Source of the DNA: an uncultured Candidatus Pelagibacter sp.
GTDB lineage: Bacteria; Pseudomonadota; Alphaproteobacteria; Pelagibacterales; Pelagibacteraceae
Direction of reading: 5' to 3'
Length of the DNA stretch: 47,406 nt
NCBI GenBank assembly: GCA_905612465.1
Contig: CAJQSC010000018.1
Span: 1-47,406, forward strand
How positions within the stretch are numbered: position 1 is the stretch's first letter; each line of letters starts with the position of its first letter. The notes below the pieces were generated by a model that did not search any database, was not told the origin of the DNA, and worked only from the letters and a program-made list of their open reading frames with translations. The translations under genes and the position numbers were made by a program. Below, piece after piece: positions 7,868-16,916 of this stretch.

Positions 7868-10072
7868 ATGGACAACAAAAAAACAAAATTAACACTTTCT
7901 GGTATAGCCAAGAAATCGATAGAGAATATAGAGTTAGCAAAAACTCAGAGTAAAAACTCAGTTGTTATTGAAAAAAAACCAAACAAGTTTGCCCCTAGAG
8001 GTAACTTTAGTAGACCTGCTAGTGTAAGATCAAAACCACCTGTAAGTCCCACTGGAAGCTTTATCCAAAGAAAACCTTCTGCACCCAAACCAGCCTCATC
8101 AATTACGAATGACTACGAAAAACGTAAATTAGCTGAACAAAGAGCAACTAGAAGACTTAAAGGTGAATCAGGAAAGCCTGATACAAAAAAAAGAGAACTA
8201 AAGTTAACCGTTTCAAGAGCTTTAAGTGATGAAATTGAAGCAAGATCAAGAAGTATGGCTTCAATTAAAAGAGCAAAGTTAAAAGAAAATAGAGAACTTA
8301 CCAAAGAAGAGATTCAAGAAAGTTTAAGACCCATAAAGAGAGATGTTAATATTCCTGAGGCAATTACCGTTAGAGAGTTGTCTAACAGAATGGCTGAACA
8401 ATCTAACAATGTTATAAAGCATTTGTTTGGAATGGGTGTGACAGTTACTATTAATCAAACATTAGCAGCAGATACAGCTGAATATTTAGTAAAAGAATTT
8501 GGTCACAATCCTATAAGAGAAACAAAAGCTGAAGAAATTATTCAAAAAATTAAAGATTCTAGATCTGAAAATCTAAAAAATAGACCTCCAATAGTAACTG
8601 TGATGGGACATGTTGATCATGGTAAAACTTCAGTGCTTGATGTTTTAAGAAGTGCAAATGTTGTATTAGGTGAATTTGGTGGAATTACACAACACATTGG
8701 TGCTTATCAAATAGAACATGAATCAAAAAAAATAACCTTTATAGACACACCAGGTCACGCAGCATTCACTGAGATGAGAGCTAGAGGATCAAAACTAACT
8801 GACGTAGTTGTATTAGTTGTTGCAGCAGATGATGGTGTTAAACCTCAAACTATTGAGTCAATAAAACATGCAAAAGCTGCAAATGTTCCAATAGTTGTTG
8901 CAATAAATAAATGTGATTTACCAGAGGCAGACCCACAAAAAATTAAAAATCAACTTTTAGAATATGAACTTATTGCAGAAGATTTATCAGGAGACACTTT
9001 AATGGTCGAAATCTCTGCAAAAACAAAAAAAAATTTAGATAAATTAGTAGAGGCAGTTGTGCTACAAGCTGAAATTTTAGACCTAAAAACTGATTTTGAA
9101 TCTAAAGCAACTGGAATTGTTTTAGAATCAAAAATTGATGTGGGTAGAGGGGCTGTAGCAACTGTCGTGGTAACATCGGGAACAATTAAAAGAGGTAATT
9201 TTTTTGTTAGTGGATTGAAATGGGGAAAAGTTAGAGCATTAATTAATGATAAAGGAAAAACTATTGACGAAGCACCACCATCAACACCTGTTGAAATTTT
9301 AGGAATTAATGGAGCAGCAAAATCTGGAGATGATTTTATTGTTGTTGATTCTGAAAAAGAAGCAAAAACATTAAGCGAAAACAGAGCTGATGAAACCAAA
9401 ACAGGAGGAAGCCCATTAAATCTTGCAACACAAGATTCTGCTTTTGCAGATAAATCTGCTGCTGAATTAAATATTATTATAAAATCAGATGTACACGGGT
9501 CTGCTGAAGCAATTAAAAGTGCTATTAATCAAATTACACACGATGAAGTTAAACCCAAGATTATTCTATCAGATATTGGAATGGTAACAGAAACTGATGT
9601 GACTTTAGCAAAAGCATCTAATGCAACTCTAATTGCATTTAATGTTAAGCCTAGCAAAGAAGCAAAAAAATTAGCAGAGAATGAAAAAATTAAAATTTCT
9701 TCGTATAATATTATTTATGAAGTTTTAGATTATATCAAATTGAGAATGTCAGGACTTCTTGCTCCAGATATTCAGGAAACAATTAATGGTACAGCTCAAA
9801 TCTTAGAAATCTTTAAAGTTTCTGGAACTGGAAAGGTTGCAGGCTCTAAAGTAACTGATGGAGAAATAACCAGCGGAACGAATGCTAGATTAATTAGAGA
9901 TGGCACAATTATTTATACTGGTAAGATTAGTACAATTTTTAGAGAAAAAGATCAGGCGAAACAAGTTAGCAATGGCCAAGAATGTGGAATAACACTTAAA
10001 GACTTTGTTGATTTTCAAAAAAATGATACAATAGAGGCATATAGCACAACTTCTACTGAGAGAACGGTATAA
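7868..10072 (+). CDS. infB: InfB, translation initiation factor IF-2
   Basis: IF-2 is the GTPase that brings initiator tRNA to the 30S subunit. The GTPase domain has G1 GHVDHGKTSVLD, G2 GGITQHIGAYQ, G3 DTPGHAAF, G4 NKCD and G5 SAKT. Domains II-IV follow and contain SDVHGSAEAIK. The basic N-terminal region (about residues 1-150) is short and low-complexity, making the 734-residue protein shorter than the 850-1000 residues of many proteobacterial IF-2s, as expected in a reduced genome. The stop overlaps the rbfA start by one base (TAATG). Confidence 0.98.
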   Translation: MDNKKTKLTLSGIAKKSIENIELAKTQSKNSVVIEKKPNKFAPRGNFSRPASVRSKPPVSPTGSFIQRKPSAPKPASSITNDYEKRKLAEQRATRRLKGESGKPDTKKRELKLTVSRALSDEIEARSRSMASIKRAKLKENRELTKEEIQESLRPIKRDVNIPEAITVRELSNRMAEQSNNVIKHLFGMGVTVTINQTLAADTAEYLVKEFGHNPIRETKAEEIIQKIKDSRSENLKNRPPIVTVMGHVDHGKTSVLDVLRSANVVLGEFGGITQHIGAYQIEHESKKITFIDTPGHAAFTEMRARGSKLTDVVVLVVAADDGVKPQTIESIKHAKAANVPIVVAINKCDLPEADPQKIKNQLLEYELIAEDLSGDTLMVEISAKTKKNLDKLVEAVVLQAEILDLKTDFESKATGIVLESKIDVGRGAVATVVVTSGTIKRGNFFVSGLKWGKVRALINDKGKTIDEAPPSTPVEILGINGAAKSGDDFIVVDSEKEAKTLSENRADETKTGGSPLNLATQDSAFADKSAAELNIIIKSDVHGSAEAIKSAINQITHDEVKPKIILSDIGMVTETDVTLAKASNATLIAFNVKPSKEAKKLAENEKIKISSYNIIYEVLDYIKLRMSGLLAPDIQETINGTAQILEIFKVSGTGKVAGSKVTDGEITSGTNARLIRDGTIIYTGKISTIFREKDQAKQVSNGQECGITLKDFVDFQKNDTIEAYSTTSTERTV

Positions 10073-10440
10073 TGGTTGATAAAACAGGAAAACCAGTATC
10101 ACAAAGACAATTACGTGTTGGAGAGATGATTAAGCAATCTTTAGGTATGATTTTTGCCAGAAATGAAGCTAAAGTGCCGAATTTAGAAACTAATACTGTC
10201 ACGGTAACAGAAGTAAAAATGAGTCAAGACCTTAAAATTGCAAAAGCGTATGTATTGCCTCTAGGGGGAAAAGATACTGAAAAAGTTATTAAAAAATTAA
10301 GAGAATACTCTTTTTTAATTAGAAAAGTTTTATCAAAAAAAGTATTTATGAAATATATACCAAAGATACTTTTTGCTAAAGATGACTCTTTTGAATATGC
10401 AGAAAAAATAGAAAACTTAATAAAACAAACAAACAAATAG
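10072..10440 (+). CDS. rbfA: RbfA, 30S ribosome-binding factor A
   Basis: RbfA helps mature the 16S 5' end and the central pseudoknot of the small subunit. The 122-residue protein starts with the typical SQRQLRVGEMIKQSLG and has the KH-type segment TVTEVKMSQDLKIAKAYVLP. It is coupled to infB by a one-base overlap. truB usually follows rbfA, but here rpsO begins after only 13 bases. Confidence 0.95.
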   Translation: MVDKTGKPVSQRQLRVGEMIKQSLGMIFARNEAKVPNLETNTVTVTEVKMSQDLKIAKAYVLPLGGKDTEKVIKKLREYSFLIRKVLSKKVFMKYIPKILFAKDDSFEYAEKIENLIKQTNK

Positions 10441-10453
10441 GAAAATAAACAGT

Positions 10454-10702
10454 ATGACGAATAAAGCAGAAGAATTAAAAATGCATGAGAAGGACACTGG
10501 TTCTTCGGAGGTACAAATTGCATTATTAACAGGTAAGATTGAAACTCTTTCAGCGCATATTAAGCAATTCAAAAAAGATAAACACTCTTCGGTTGGATTG
10601 TTAAGAGCAGTAAATAGAAGAAAAAAATTGTTAGAATATTTAAAGAAAAATAAATTCGATTCTTACAAAAATGTATTAACACAATTAAATTTAAGAAAAT
10701 AG
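10454..10702 (+). CDS. rpsO: Ribosomal protein S15
   Basis: S15 is a primary 16S-binding protein of the platform. Core residues are present: DTGSSEVQIALLTGKI, the HSSVGLLRAVNRRKKLL rRNA-binding helix pair, and the C-terminal YLKK...LNLRK. At 82 residues it is about 7 shorter than the common 88-89 residues, the loss being in the first helix. An earlier start is not possible because rbfA ends 13 bases upstream. It precedes pnp, its conserved partner. Confidence 0.96.
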   Translation: MTNKAEELKMHEKDTGSSEVQIALLTGKIETLSAHIKQFKKDKHSSVGLLRAVNRRKKLLEYLKKNKFDSYKNVLTQLNLRK

Positions 10703-10723
10703 ATAGAAGGAAACGGAAAATAA

Positions 10724-12814
10724 ATGTTTAAAGTATATAAGAAGGAAATTGAAGTAGCAGGAAAGAAAATAAGTTTAGAGACAGGTAAAGTAGCAAGACA
10801 AGCTGATGGAGCAATCATTGCTTCATGTGGTGAAACAGTTATTTTAGCAACAGTAGTAGGAGCAAAAAGAGTAAATCCAGATATGGATTATTTTCCGCTA
10901 TCTGTAAATTACCAAGAAAAATATTATGCAGGTGGTAAAATTCCTGGAGGATATTTTAAAAGAGAAGCAAGACCAACTGAAAGTGAACAATTGATCTCAA
11001 GATTAATTGACAGACCAATCAGACCTTTGTTTCCAAGTGAATTTAAAAATGAAGTTCAGTTATTACCAACAGTAATTTCATATGATAAAGACAATCAACC
11101 AGATATTTTAGCAATTACAGCTTCTTCAGCGGCGCTAGCTATTTCGGGAATGCCGTTTATGGGTCCTGTGGGCGCTTCAAGAGTTGGTTTAGTTGATGGT
11201 AAATACATTTTAAACCCATCAAAAGCAGAGTTAGAAAATTCTACTTTAGATTTAGTTGTAGCAGGTACTAAAGATGCTGTGCTTATGGTTGAGTCTGAAA
11301 CATCAGGTTTAACAGAAGAAGTAATGTTAGATGCAGTTAAGTTTGGTCATAAAGGTTTTGTTCCAGTAATTGAAATGATTGAGGAACTTGCAAAAGAATG
11401 CAGAAAGCCAGAATGGACTGTTGAAAAGAAAGATTTATCTGAAGTTAAGAAAAAACTTGAAGAAAATTTTACAGCAGATTTAACTAAAGCTTTTGGAACA
11501 ATAGACAAGCAGGACAGATCAAATCAAATTTCAGAAATTTCTGATAAAGCCAAGCAGCTTTTTGCAGATGATGAAAATTATTCTGATTTTAATGTTAATG
11601 ATGAATTAAAAAATCTTGAAAAGAAAATTGTTAGAACTGACATTCTTAAAAACAAAAAAAGAATTGATGGTAGAGGTTTAGCTGACGTAAGAGCTATTGA
11701 ATGTGAAGTTGGTGTTTTACCAAGAACTCACGGATCAGCTCTATTTACTAGAGGTGAAACACAAGCGATTGTTACTACTACTTTAGGCACATCTGATGAT
11801 GAACAAAGATTGGAAAGTTTAGATGGACAGCATAGAGAAAGATTTATGCTTCATTACAACTTCCCTCCTTTCTCAGTCGGTGAAACTGGAAGAATTGGAA
11901 CTGGAAGACGTGAAGTTGGCCATGGAAAATTAGCATGGAGAGCAATTAATTCTTCATTACCTGCAAAAGAAGAGTTCCCTTACACTTTCAGAGTAGTGTC
12001 TGATATTACAGAATCTAATGGCTCTTCTTCAATGGCGAGTGTTTGTGGTGCATCTCTTGCGCTAATGGATGCTGGTGTGCCGATTAAAGAACCAGTTGCA
12101 GGTATTGCGATGGGATTAATTAAAGAAGGTGATGATTTTAGTGTCTTGTCAGATATTTTAGGTGATGAAGATCATCTAGGTGATATGGACTTTAAAGTTG
12201 CTGGAACTAAAGATGGAATTACTTCACTTCAAATGGATATCAAAATTACAGGTATCACATTTGAAATCATGGAGCAGGCTTTAAAACAAGCTAAAGAAGG
12301 AAGAGTTCATATCTTAGGTGAAATGAATAAAGTTTTAAGTGAATCAAGAGCTGATGTTGGTGAACACACTCCAAAAATGGAACAAATTACTGTTGATAAA
12401 AAAGATATCGCAGCTGTGATTGGAAAAGGAGGAGCAACAATTAGAGAGATTGTTGAAAAATCCGGCGCTAAACTTGATGTGAATGACGATGGTGTAGTAA
12501 CTGTTGCTGCTCCAGACGAAGAGTCTAGAAACATTGCTATGCAAATGATTAAAGATATTATTGCTAAACCTGAGATGAATAAAATCTACTCAGGTAAAGT
12601 AATGAAAATTATGGAATTTGGTGCTTTTGTTAACTTCTTAGGTAAACAAGATGGACTTGTTCACATCTCAGAACTTGCTGCTAAAAGAGTAGAAAAAGTT
12701 ACTGATGTTGTAAAAGAAGGTGATGTAGTTACTGTTAAAGTAATTGGTTTTGATAGAGGTAAAGTTAAACTTTCTATGAAACAAGCAACAACTGAAGCAG
12801 AAACAAAAGCTTAA
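10724..12814 (+). CDS. pnp: Pnp, polyribonucleotide nucleotidyltransferase
   Basis: PNPase is the phosphorolytic 3'-5' exoribonuclease. The 696-residue protein shows two RNase PH domains (first around [19 protein letters not shown], second around [20 protein letters not shown]), then a KH domain ([15 protein letters not shown]). A C-terminal S1 domain follows ([21 protein letters not shown]). The length is normal. A GGAAACGG ribosome-binding stretch lies just upstream. No extended rpsO-pnp hairpin like the RNase III site of enteric bacteria fits in the 21-base gap. The gene ends the operon at a clear terminator. Confidence 0.98.
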   Translation: MFKVYKKEIEVAGKKISLETGKVARQADGAIIASCGETVILATVVGAKRVNPDMDYFPLSVNYQEKYYAGGKIPGGYFKREARPTESEQLISRLIDRPIRPLFPSEFKNEVQLLPTVISYDKDNQPDILAITASSAALAISGMPFMGPVGASRVGLVDGKYILNPSKAELENSTLDLVVAGTKDAVLMVESETSGLTEEVMLDAVKFGHKGFVPVIEMIEELAKECRKPEWTVEKKDLSEVKKKLEENFTADLTKAFGTIDKQDRSNQISEISDKAKQLFADDENYSDFNVNDELKNLEKKIVRTDILKNKKRIDGRGLADVRAIECEVGVLPRTHGSALFTRGETQAIVTTTLGTSDDEQRLESLDGQHRERFMLHYNFPPFSVGETGRIGTGRREVGHGKLAWRAINSSLPAKEEFPYTFRVVSDITESNGSSSMASVCGASLALMDAGVPIKEPVAGIAMGLIKEGDDFSVLSDILGDEDHLGDMDFKVAGTKDGITSLQMDIKITGITFEIMEQALKQAKEGRVHILGEMNKVLSESRADVGEHTPKMEQITVDKKDIAAVIGKGGATIREIVEKSGAKLDVNDDGVVTVAAPDEESRNIAMQMIKDIIAKPEMNKIYSGKVMKIMEFGAFVNFLGKQDGLVHISELAAKRVEKVTDVVKEGDVVTVKVIGFDRGKVKLSMKQATTEAETKA

Positions 12815-12833
12815 TAATTTAAATTAAAATCCT

Positions 12834-12869
12834 AAACCCCTGGAATGAAAGTTCTGGGGGTTTTTTTTT
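12834..12869 (+). terminator. Rho-independent terminator after pnp
   Basis: The stem AAACCCCTGGAA pairs with TTCTGGGGGTTT (12 bp including two G-U pairs) around the loop TGAAAG, followed by a run of T to about 12869. It ends the nusA-pnp operon and faces the convergent gene at 12872. Confidence 0.92.
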
Positions 12870-12871
12870 AT

Positions 12872-13312
12872 TTAATGGCAAGCCTGATTAAACTTTTTAA
12901 GTCTCCAATAATTATAAGGCCAAGGTGTAAGGAATCCTGCTATTAACATTATTGGTATTACCCACCACACTAAAACAGCACCACCAGTTAAAAAATAATC
13001 AGTTAAATTCATGGTTGTTTCCATACTAACCATTGAAATAAAACTCATACCACAAGCAGTTTTTAAGGCTTTTGAAAAATTAAAATTTTGTCTCATTAAA
13101 ATATAGGTTTCAAGCATAATGCTAGTGATCAACCCATTAATAATTGCTAGGGCCATAATTCCAAGTATGGGAAATGGAACTTGAGTTAATTGAAAATAGA
13201 GAATAGTTCCAAAATCACCAATCGCACAACCCAATAAGCACCAAGCAGTATTAACTGCGCTCTTCTTCCAAGTATACCCACAAGTCCAGTGAAAAGTAGT
13301 TATGATTTTCAT
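12872..13312 (-). CDS. DUF4396-like membrane protein
   Basis: This 146-residue protein has about four hydrophobic segments and conserved cysteines in AWCLLGCAIGDFG, close to the GC-x-x-GD signature I associate with DUF4396 proteins. A second conserved-looking stretch is MSFISMVSMETTMNLTDYFLTGG, followed by a Pro/Trp-rich end (GFLTPWPYNYWRLKKF). The function of DUF4396 is unknown to me; the paired Cys and Met residues suggest metal binding, which is inference. It is convergent with pnp across the terminator, and it precedes nothing obvious on its own strand except that terminator. Family assignment is from motif memory only. Confidence 0.65.
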   Translation of the reverse strand: MKIITTFHWTCGYTWKKSAVNTAWCLLGCAIGDFGTILYFQLTQVPFPILGIMALAIINGLITSIMLETYILMRQNFNFSKALKTACGMSFISMVSMETTMNLTDYFLTGGAVLVWWVIPIMLIAGFLTPWPYNYWRLKKFNQACH

Positions 13313-13357
13313 TATAAATATAACTTAGAAGTAATTACAATCATATTAGCACCATTC

Positions 13358-13654
13358 TTACTTACAATCATATTCAAATATACTCATTTGATCAGTTATA
13401 AGGTTTCCACGATATGTTTGTCTAAGGTTCTTAACTTTAAACTCTGGATTAATTTTTTTACACCTTAGTTTTGCTCTACCAGCTAATTTTATTGAATTTT
13501 CTCCAAATAGAAAATGGTTAGTTATGATGCCACCAGTTGCAGTTTCAAATGAATAAGTTAAAAAAGCTGAATCTTCCTTATTATAAGTACCAGTGTGCTT
13601 AGCACAACCACTTATTAAAAAACTTAAAATTATAATTTTTAAAATTTTTTTCAT
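13358..13654 (-). CDS. Small predicted lipoprotein, unknown function
   Basis: The ATG at 13654 gives a 98-residue protein with a classic lipoprotein signal peptide: MKKILKIIIL, hydrophobic core, then lipobox LISGC. The mature part (about 80 residues) has no motif I recognise. It has two further cysteines (RCKK near the middle and the YDCK end) that could form a disulfide. The frame continues six codons upstream to another ATG, but the later start has the standard Lys-rich n-region. It is separated from fabI by 155 bases that contain no gene or hairpin I can support. Confidence 0.75.
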   Translation of the reverse strand: MKKILKIIILSFLISGCAKHTGTYNKEDSAFLTYSFETATGGIITNHFLFGENSIKLAGRAKLRCKKINPEFKVKNLRQTYRGNLITDQMSIFEYDCK

Positions 13655-13809
13655 TAAATAAGATTCTAGCATAAAAATATAATTCGTACATGAATTGTAA
13701 TTAAATTAAAATTCCATATTTTACATTTCGACTTTATTAGAAAATAAGAATTATAAAAGAACAGTCTGGGTGTTGGTTAAAAGAATATTTTTATAAATTT
13801 AACTATATA

Positions 13810-14595
13810 TTAGATAATATTTTTAGGATCTGGCATTCCAACCTTATTATAACCAGCATCTACGTAGTGAATTTCACCTGTAACACCACTAGCAAGTTCA
13901 CTTAGTAGATATAATGCTGAATTTCCAACATCGTGAATATCTACATTTCTTTTTAGGAATGAATGATCTGCATTCCATTTATAAAGAAATTTTGCATCTC
14001 CAATAGCAGAAGCAGCTAGAGTTTTAATTGGTCCTGCACTTATTGCATTTACTCTCATGCCTTTAGCACCTAAATCTCTTGCAAGATATTTAACACTTGC
14101 CTCCAATGCTGATTTACAAACACCCATCACATTATAATTTGGGATAGCTTTAGTAGACTCGTAAGTTAAAGTTAATAAACTTCCACCCTCTTTCATTATC
14201 TTAGAAGCCTCTTTAGCAACTTCAGTAAATGAAAAACATGAAATTAACATACTTCTTAAAAAATTTTCTCTAGATGTATTTAAATATTCACCTGATAATT
14301 CTGATTTATCTGAAAAAGCAACCGCATGAACAACAAAATCTATTTGTCCCCATTGTGATTTAATATCATCAAAAAGTTTTATAACTTCTTCTTTGTTCTC
14401 AACATCACAACTAAAAGTAACTTTTGAATTTAATTTTTCAGCTAGTGGTATAACTCTTTTCTTTAATGCATCACCAAGATAAGTGAATGCAAGCTCTGCT
14501 CCAGCTTCTGCAAGTTTTTGTGAAATACCCCAAGCTATAGATCTTTCATTGGCAACACCCATGACCAATCCTCTTTTACCTTTCATCAAACTCAT
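13810..14595 (-). CDS. fabI: FabI, enoyl-[acyl-carrier-protein] reductase (NADH)
   Basis: FabI reduces trans-2-enoyl-ACP in fatty acid elongation. The 261-residue protein is an atypical SDR with the cofactor-binding start KRGLVMGVANERSIAWGI. The catalytic Tyr-x6-Lys is in YNVMGVCK, and GPIKTLAASAI is the substrate-loop motif. It is the last gene of fabA-fabB-fabI, 3 bases after fabB, matching the order in Rhizobiales and other alphaproteobacteria. Confidence 0.97.
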   Translation of the reverse strand: MSLMKGKRGLVMGVANERSIAWGISQKLAEAGAELAFTYLGDALKKRVIPLAEKLNSKVTFSCDVENKEEVIKLFDDIKSQWGQIDFVVHAVAFSDKSELSGEYLNTSRENFLRSMLISCFSFTEVAKEASKIMKEGGSLLTLTYESTKAIPNYNVMGVCKSALEASVKYLARDLGAKGMRVNAISAGPIKTLAASAIGDAKFLYKWNADHSFLKRNVDIHDVGNSALYLLSELASGVTGEIHYVDAGYNKVGMPDPKNII

Positions 14596-14598
14596 AAA

Positions 14599-15810
14599 TT
14601 AAACTTTCTCAAAAATTAAGGTTGCATTTGTTCCACCAAAACCAAAACTGTTAGACATCACAGAGTTTAAAGTAACTCCTGTTTCAGTTTTAGTTACGAT
14701 TGGAAATTTTTTAGCTTCATCATCCATGTCAGTTATATTAGCTGAAGCTGTGATGAAACTATTTTTCATCATGATTAAACTATAAATTGCTTCATGAACA
14801 GATGCAGCACCTAGTGGGTGACCAGAAAGAGATTTAGTAGAACTAATTTTTGGTACCTCTGCACCAAATGCTTCTCCAACACCTCTTAGTTCTGTCATGT
14901 CTCCAACTGGAGTCGAAGTTCCATGAGTGTTTAAGTAATCCATTTTATTTTTAGCAGTCGCTAAAGCCATCTTCATACATCTAACAGCACCTTCACCTGA
15001 TGGTGCTACCATATCATACCCATCAGAAGTCGCACCATAGCCTGTTAATTCAGCATATATTTTTGCACCCCTAGCTTTTGCATGCTCGTACTCTTCAAGC
15101 ACCAAAACCCCACCACCACCTGCTATTACAAAGCCATCTCTAGTCTTGTCATAAGCTCTTGAAGCGGTTTCAGGTGCATCATTGTATTTAGAGGACAATG
15201 CAGTCATTGCATCAAACATCGCAGTCATTGCCCAGTGTAATTCTTCACTTCCACCAGCAAAAACAATATCTTGTTTACCCATTTGAATTAATTCACTTGC
15301 ATGACCAATACAGTGTCCACTCGTTGCACAAGCAGAACTCATTGTATAGTTTACACCTTTGATTTTAAAAGGTACGGCAAGAGTTGCCGAAGATGTACTA
15401 GCCATAGTTCTTGGAACAATAAATGGCCCCATTAATTTTGGTGTCTTAGCTCTAGTTTTATCAACTGATAAAACTACATTTTCTATCGAAGGACCACCAG
15501 AACCCATAACTATTCCAGTTTTAAAGTTACTGACATCCTTATCTTCCAATCCTGAATCATTGATAGCTTCCTTCATTGCTATATAATTATAAGCAGAACC
15601 AGACCCCATAAATCTAATTGTTTTTCTGTCAATATGATCTTCAAGTTTTATATTTGGCTTACCATGAATATGACTTCTTAAATTATGTTCTTTATATTCT
15701 TCACAAAAAGATATTCCTGATTTTGAATTCAAAAGAGATTGATAAACTTCTTCTTGATTATTTCCCAAACATGAAACAACACCCAATCCTGTAACTACCA
15801 CTCTTCTCAT
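14599..15810 (-). CDS. fabB: FabB, 3-oxoacyl-ACP synthase I
   Basis: FabB condenses malonyl-ACP with acyl-ACP and is needed to elongate the cis-unsaturated intermediate made by FabA. The 403-residue thiolase-fold protein has the nucleophilic Cys in [12 protein letters not shown]. The two catalytic His are in [11 protein letters not shown] and [14 protein letters not shown]. The C-terminal [14 protein letters not shown] is canonical. The start overlaps the fabA stop by one base. Confidence 0.97.
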   Translation of the reverse strand: MRRVVVTGLGVVSCLGNNQEEVYQSLLNSKSGISFCEEYKEHNLRSHIHGKPNIKLEDHIDRKTIRFMGSGSAYNYIAMKEAINDSGLEDKDVSNFKTGIVMGSGGPSIENVVLSVDKTRAKTPKLMGPFIVPRTMASTSSATLAVPFKIKGVNYTMSSACATSGHCIGHASELIQMGKQDIVFAGGSEELHWAMTAMFDAMTALSSKYNDAPETASRAYDKTRDGFVIAGGGGVLVLEEYEHAKARGAKIYAELTGYGATSDGYDMVAPSGEGAVRCMKMALATAKNKMDYLNTHGTSTPVGDMTELRGVGEAFGAEVPKISSTKSLSGHPLGAASVHEAIYSLIMMKNSFITASANITDMDDEAKKFPIVTKTETGVTLNSVMSNSFGFGGTNATLIFEKV

Positions 15811-16310
15811 TATTTAAATAATCCCACTTTTAAACTGTCTGCTGAGTATATTTTTTTGTCATCTGCAAATACTAATCCATTTGCAAGACCGACTGTAGTT
15901 CCACCAGGAGCCATAACTTTTTTCATATCAATTTCGTATCTTACTTTTTTAACATTCTTTAAAACTTCACCAGTAAATTTTACAGTACTCACTCCTAAAG
16001 CTCTTCCTTTTCCAGGGTTGCCAAGCCACCCAAGATAAAACCCAACCAATTGCCACATTGCATCCAAACCTAGACATCCAGGCATAACAGGATCTCCTTT
16101 AAAGTGACAATCAAAAAACCAAAGATCTTCTTTAATATCTAGCTCAGCTTTTAAAGAGCCTTTTTTAAAAACTCCACTATCTTCATTGATTTCTGATATT
16201 CTATCAAACATGAGCATTGGTGGAAGAGGTAATTTTGCATTACCAGGTCCAAAAAGTTCACCATTTCCGCAGCTTATTAGCTCATCATATGTGAATGAGT
16301 TTTTTTTCAT
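15810..16310 (-). CDS. fabA: FabA, 3-hydroxydecanoyl-ACP dehydratase/isomerase
   Basis: FabA dehydrates 3-hydroxydecanoyl-ACP and isomerises the product, starting anaerobic-type unsaturated fatty acid synthesis. The hot-dog-fold active site is visible: His in [17 protein letters not shown] and Asp in [15 protein letters not shown]. The open frame extends 48 codons further upstream into the irr gene on the other strand. The ATG at 16310 ([15 protein letters not shown]) is the family-standard N-terminus and gives 166 residues. It is divergent from irr; the 73-base gap contains an Irr-type box. Confidence 0.96.
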   Translation of the reverse strand: MKKNSFTYDELISCGNGELFGPGNAKLPLPPMLMFDRISEINEDSGVFKKGSLKAELDIKEDLWFFDCHFKGDPVMPGCLGLDAMWQLVGFYLGWLGNPGKGRALGVSTVKFTGEVLKNVKKVRYEIDMKKVMAPGGTTVGLANGLVFADDKKIYSADSLKVGLFK

Positions 16311-16361
16311 AAATTTAAACACCTTAATACTTGATTTATTAGGATTATAATATAGAAATAG

Positions 16362-16378
16362 TTTAGAACTATTATAAA
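16362..16378. promoter_or_regulatory. Irr/ICE-type operator between fabA and irr
   Basis: TTTAGAA-CTA-TTATAAA matches the iron-control-element form TTTAGAA-N3-TTCTAAA at all but one half-site base. It overlaps a perfect palindrome AATAGTT-TAG-AACTATT at 16357-16373. It ends 5 bases before the irr start codon and 51 bases before that of fabA. This placement suits Irr autoregulation and control of the fab operon. Confidence 0.65.
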
Positions 16379-16383
16379 CAATA

Positions 16384-16812
16384 ATGACAAATATAAATTT
16401 ATATACTAAAAAATTAAGAGAATCTGGCTTAAGACCCACAAAGCAGAGACTCAAAATTTGTGAAGTATTATTTTCATCTGAAAAAACTTTTCATTTTACA
16501 ATAAATGATCTTACTAAAATTATAGAAGAAAAATTAAGTGAAAAAATTTCTTTAGCTACAGTTTACAATACTATTCATGCTTTTAAGAAAAAAGGGTATT
16601 TAAAAGAAATTTCAATTAATAGTGACAAAAGCTATTTTGATACCAATATTACTGATCATCAGCACTTTTTTGATGAAGACAAAAGTCAGCTGATAGACTG
16701 TGGAGATGATGAGATTGACTCTGTTAATGTTAAAAGGAATATTACTGGAAAAAAAATTAAATCAATTGAGGTTTTGATTAGAGTTGCGAGTGATAATCAA
16801 AATCAAAATTAA
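16384..16812 (+). CDS. irr: Irr, iron/heme-responsive Fur-family regulator
   Basis: This 142-residue Fur-family protein has the recognition helix [18 protein letters not shown] and lacks Fur cysteine motifs. Divergent placement from fabA-fabB-fabI is the conserved Irr position in alphaproteobacteria. Irr normally carries an HHH heme-responsive motif; here the equivalent spot reads TDHQHFF (H92-Q93-H94). There is no N-terminal GCPWHD-type heme regulatory motif, so heme sensing may differ. An ICE-type box overlaps its promoter region. A TATAAT at 16346-16351 could be its -10 element, although no good -35 is visible. Confidence 0.85.
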   Translation: MTNINLYTKKLRESGLRPTKQRLKICEVLFSSEKTFHFTINDLTKIIEEKLSEKISLATVYNTIHAFKKKGYLKEISINSDKSYFDTNITDHQHFFDEDKSQLIDCGDDEIDSVNVKRNITGKKIKSIEVLIRVASDNQNQN

Positions 16813-16841
16813 GTCAATAATTTCATATACTTAACAAATAC

Positions 16842-16858
16842 TTTAAAACTATTCTAAA
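16842..16858. promoter_or_regulatory. Irr/ICE-type operator upstream of rubrerythrin promoter
   Basis: TTTAAAA-CTA-TTCTAAA differs from TTTAGAA-N3-TTCTAAA at one base. It lies just upstream of the -35 element at 16862, a position often used for activation or for cooperative binding with the second site at 16873. Confidence 0.55.
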
Positions 16859-16861
16859 CTA

Positions 16862-16889
16862 TTGACATTCAGTTTAGAACAGTTATACA
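16862..16889 (+). promoter_or_regulatory. Rubrerythrin promoter
   Basis: A perfect -35 TTGACA at 16862-16867 and -10 TATACA at 16884-16889 are 16 bases apart. The gene follows with AAGGAG seven to twelve bases before the ATG at 16917. This is the strongest promoter match seen in the window. Confidence 0.7.
16873..16889. promoter_or_regulatory. Second Irr/ICE-type operator, inside the rubrerythrin promoter
   Basis: TTTAGAA-CAG-TTATACA keeps a perfect left half-site and two mismatches on the right. It resembles the irr/fabA box across the stretch AGTTTAGAAC-x-x-TTATA. It covers the spacer and -10 element, so a bound protein would block polymerase. AGTTTAGAA here also forms a 9-bp inverted repeat with TTCTAAACT at 16852-16860. 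Confidence 0.55.
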
Positions 16890-16916
16890 TTTACAATAAT
16901 CATTAAGGAGAAAAAT

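Noticed and set aside
8950-9399. 149-residue open frame antisense to infB
   Set aside because: Shadow of the GTPase coding frame with Ser/Phe/Leu-rich composition and no motif or ribosome-binding site.
13655-13809. Small gene or sRNA between the lipoprotein gene and fabI
   Set aside because: No frame with a ribosome-binding site and no hairpin with a T-tract could be supported.
16311-16454. 48-codon N-terminal extension of the fabA frame
   Set aside because: It runs through the Irr box and antisense to irr; FabA proteins begin at the later Met, giving the usual length.
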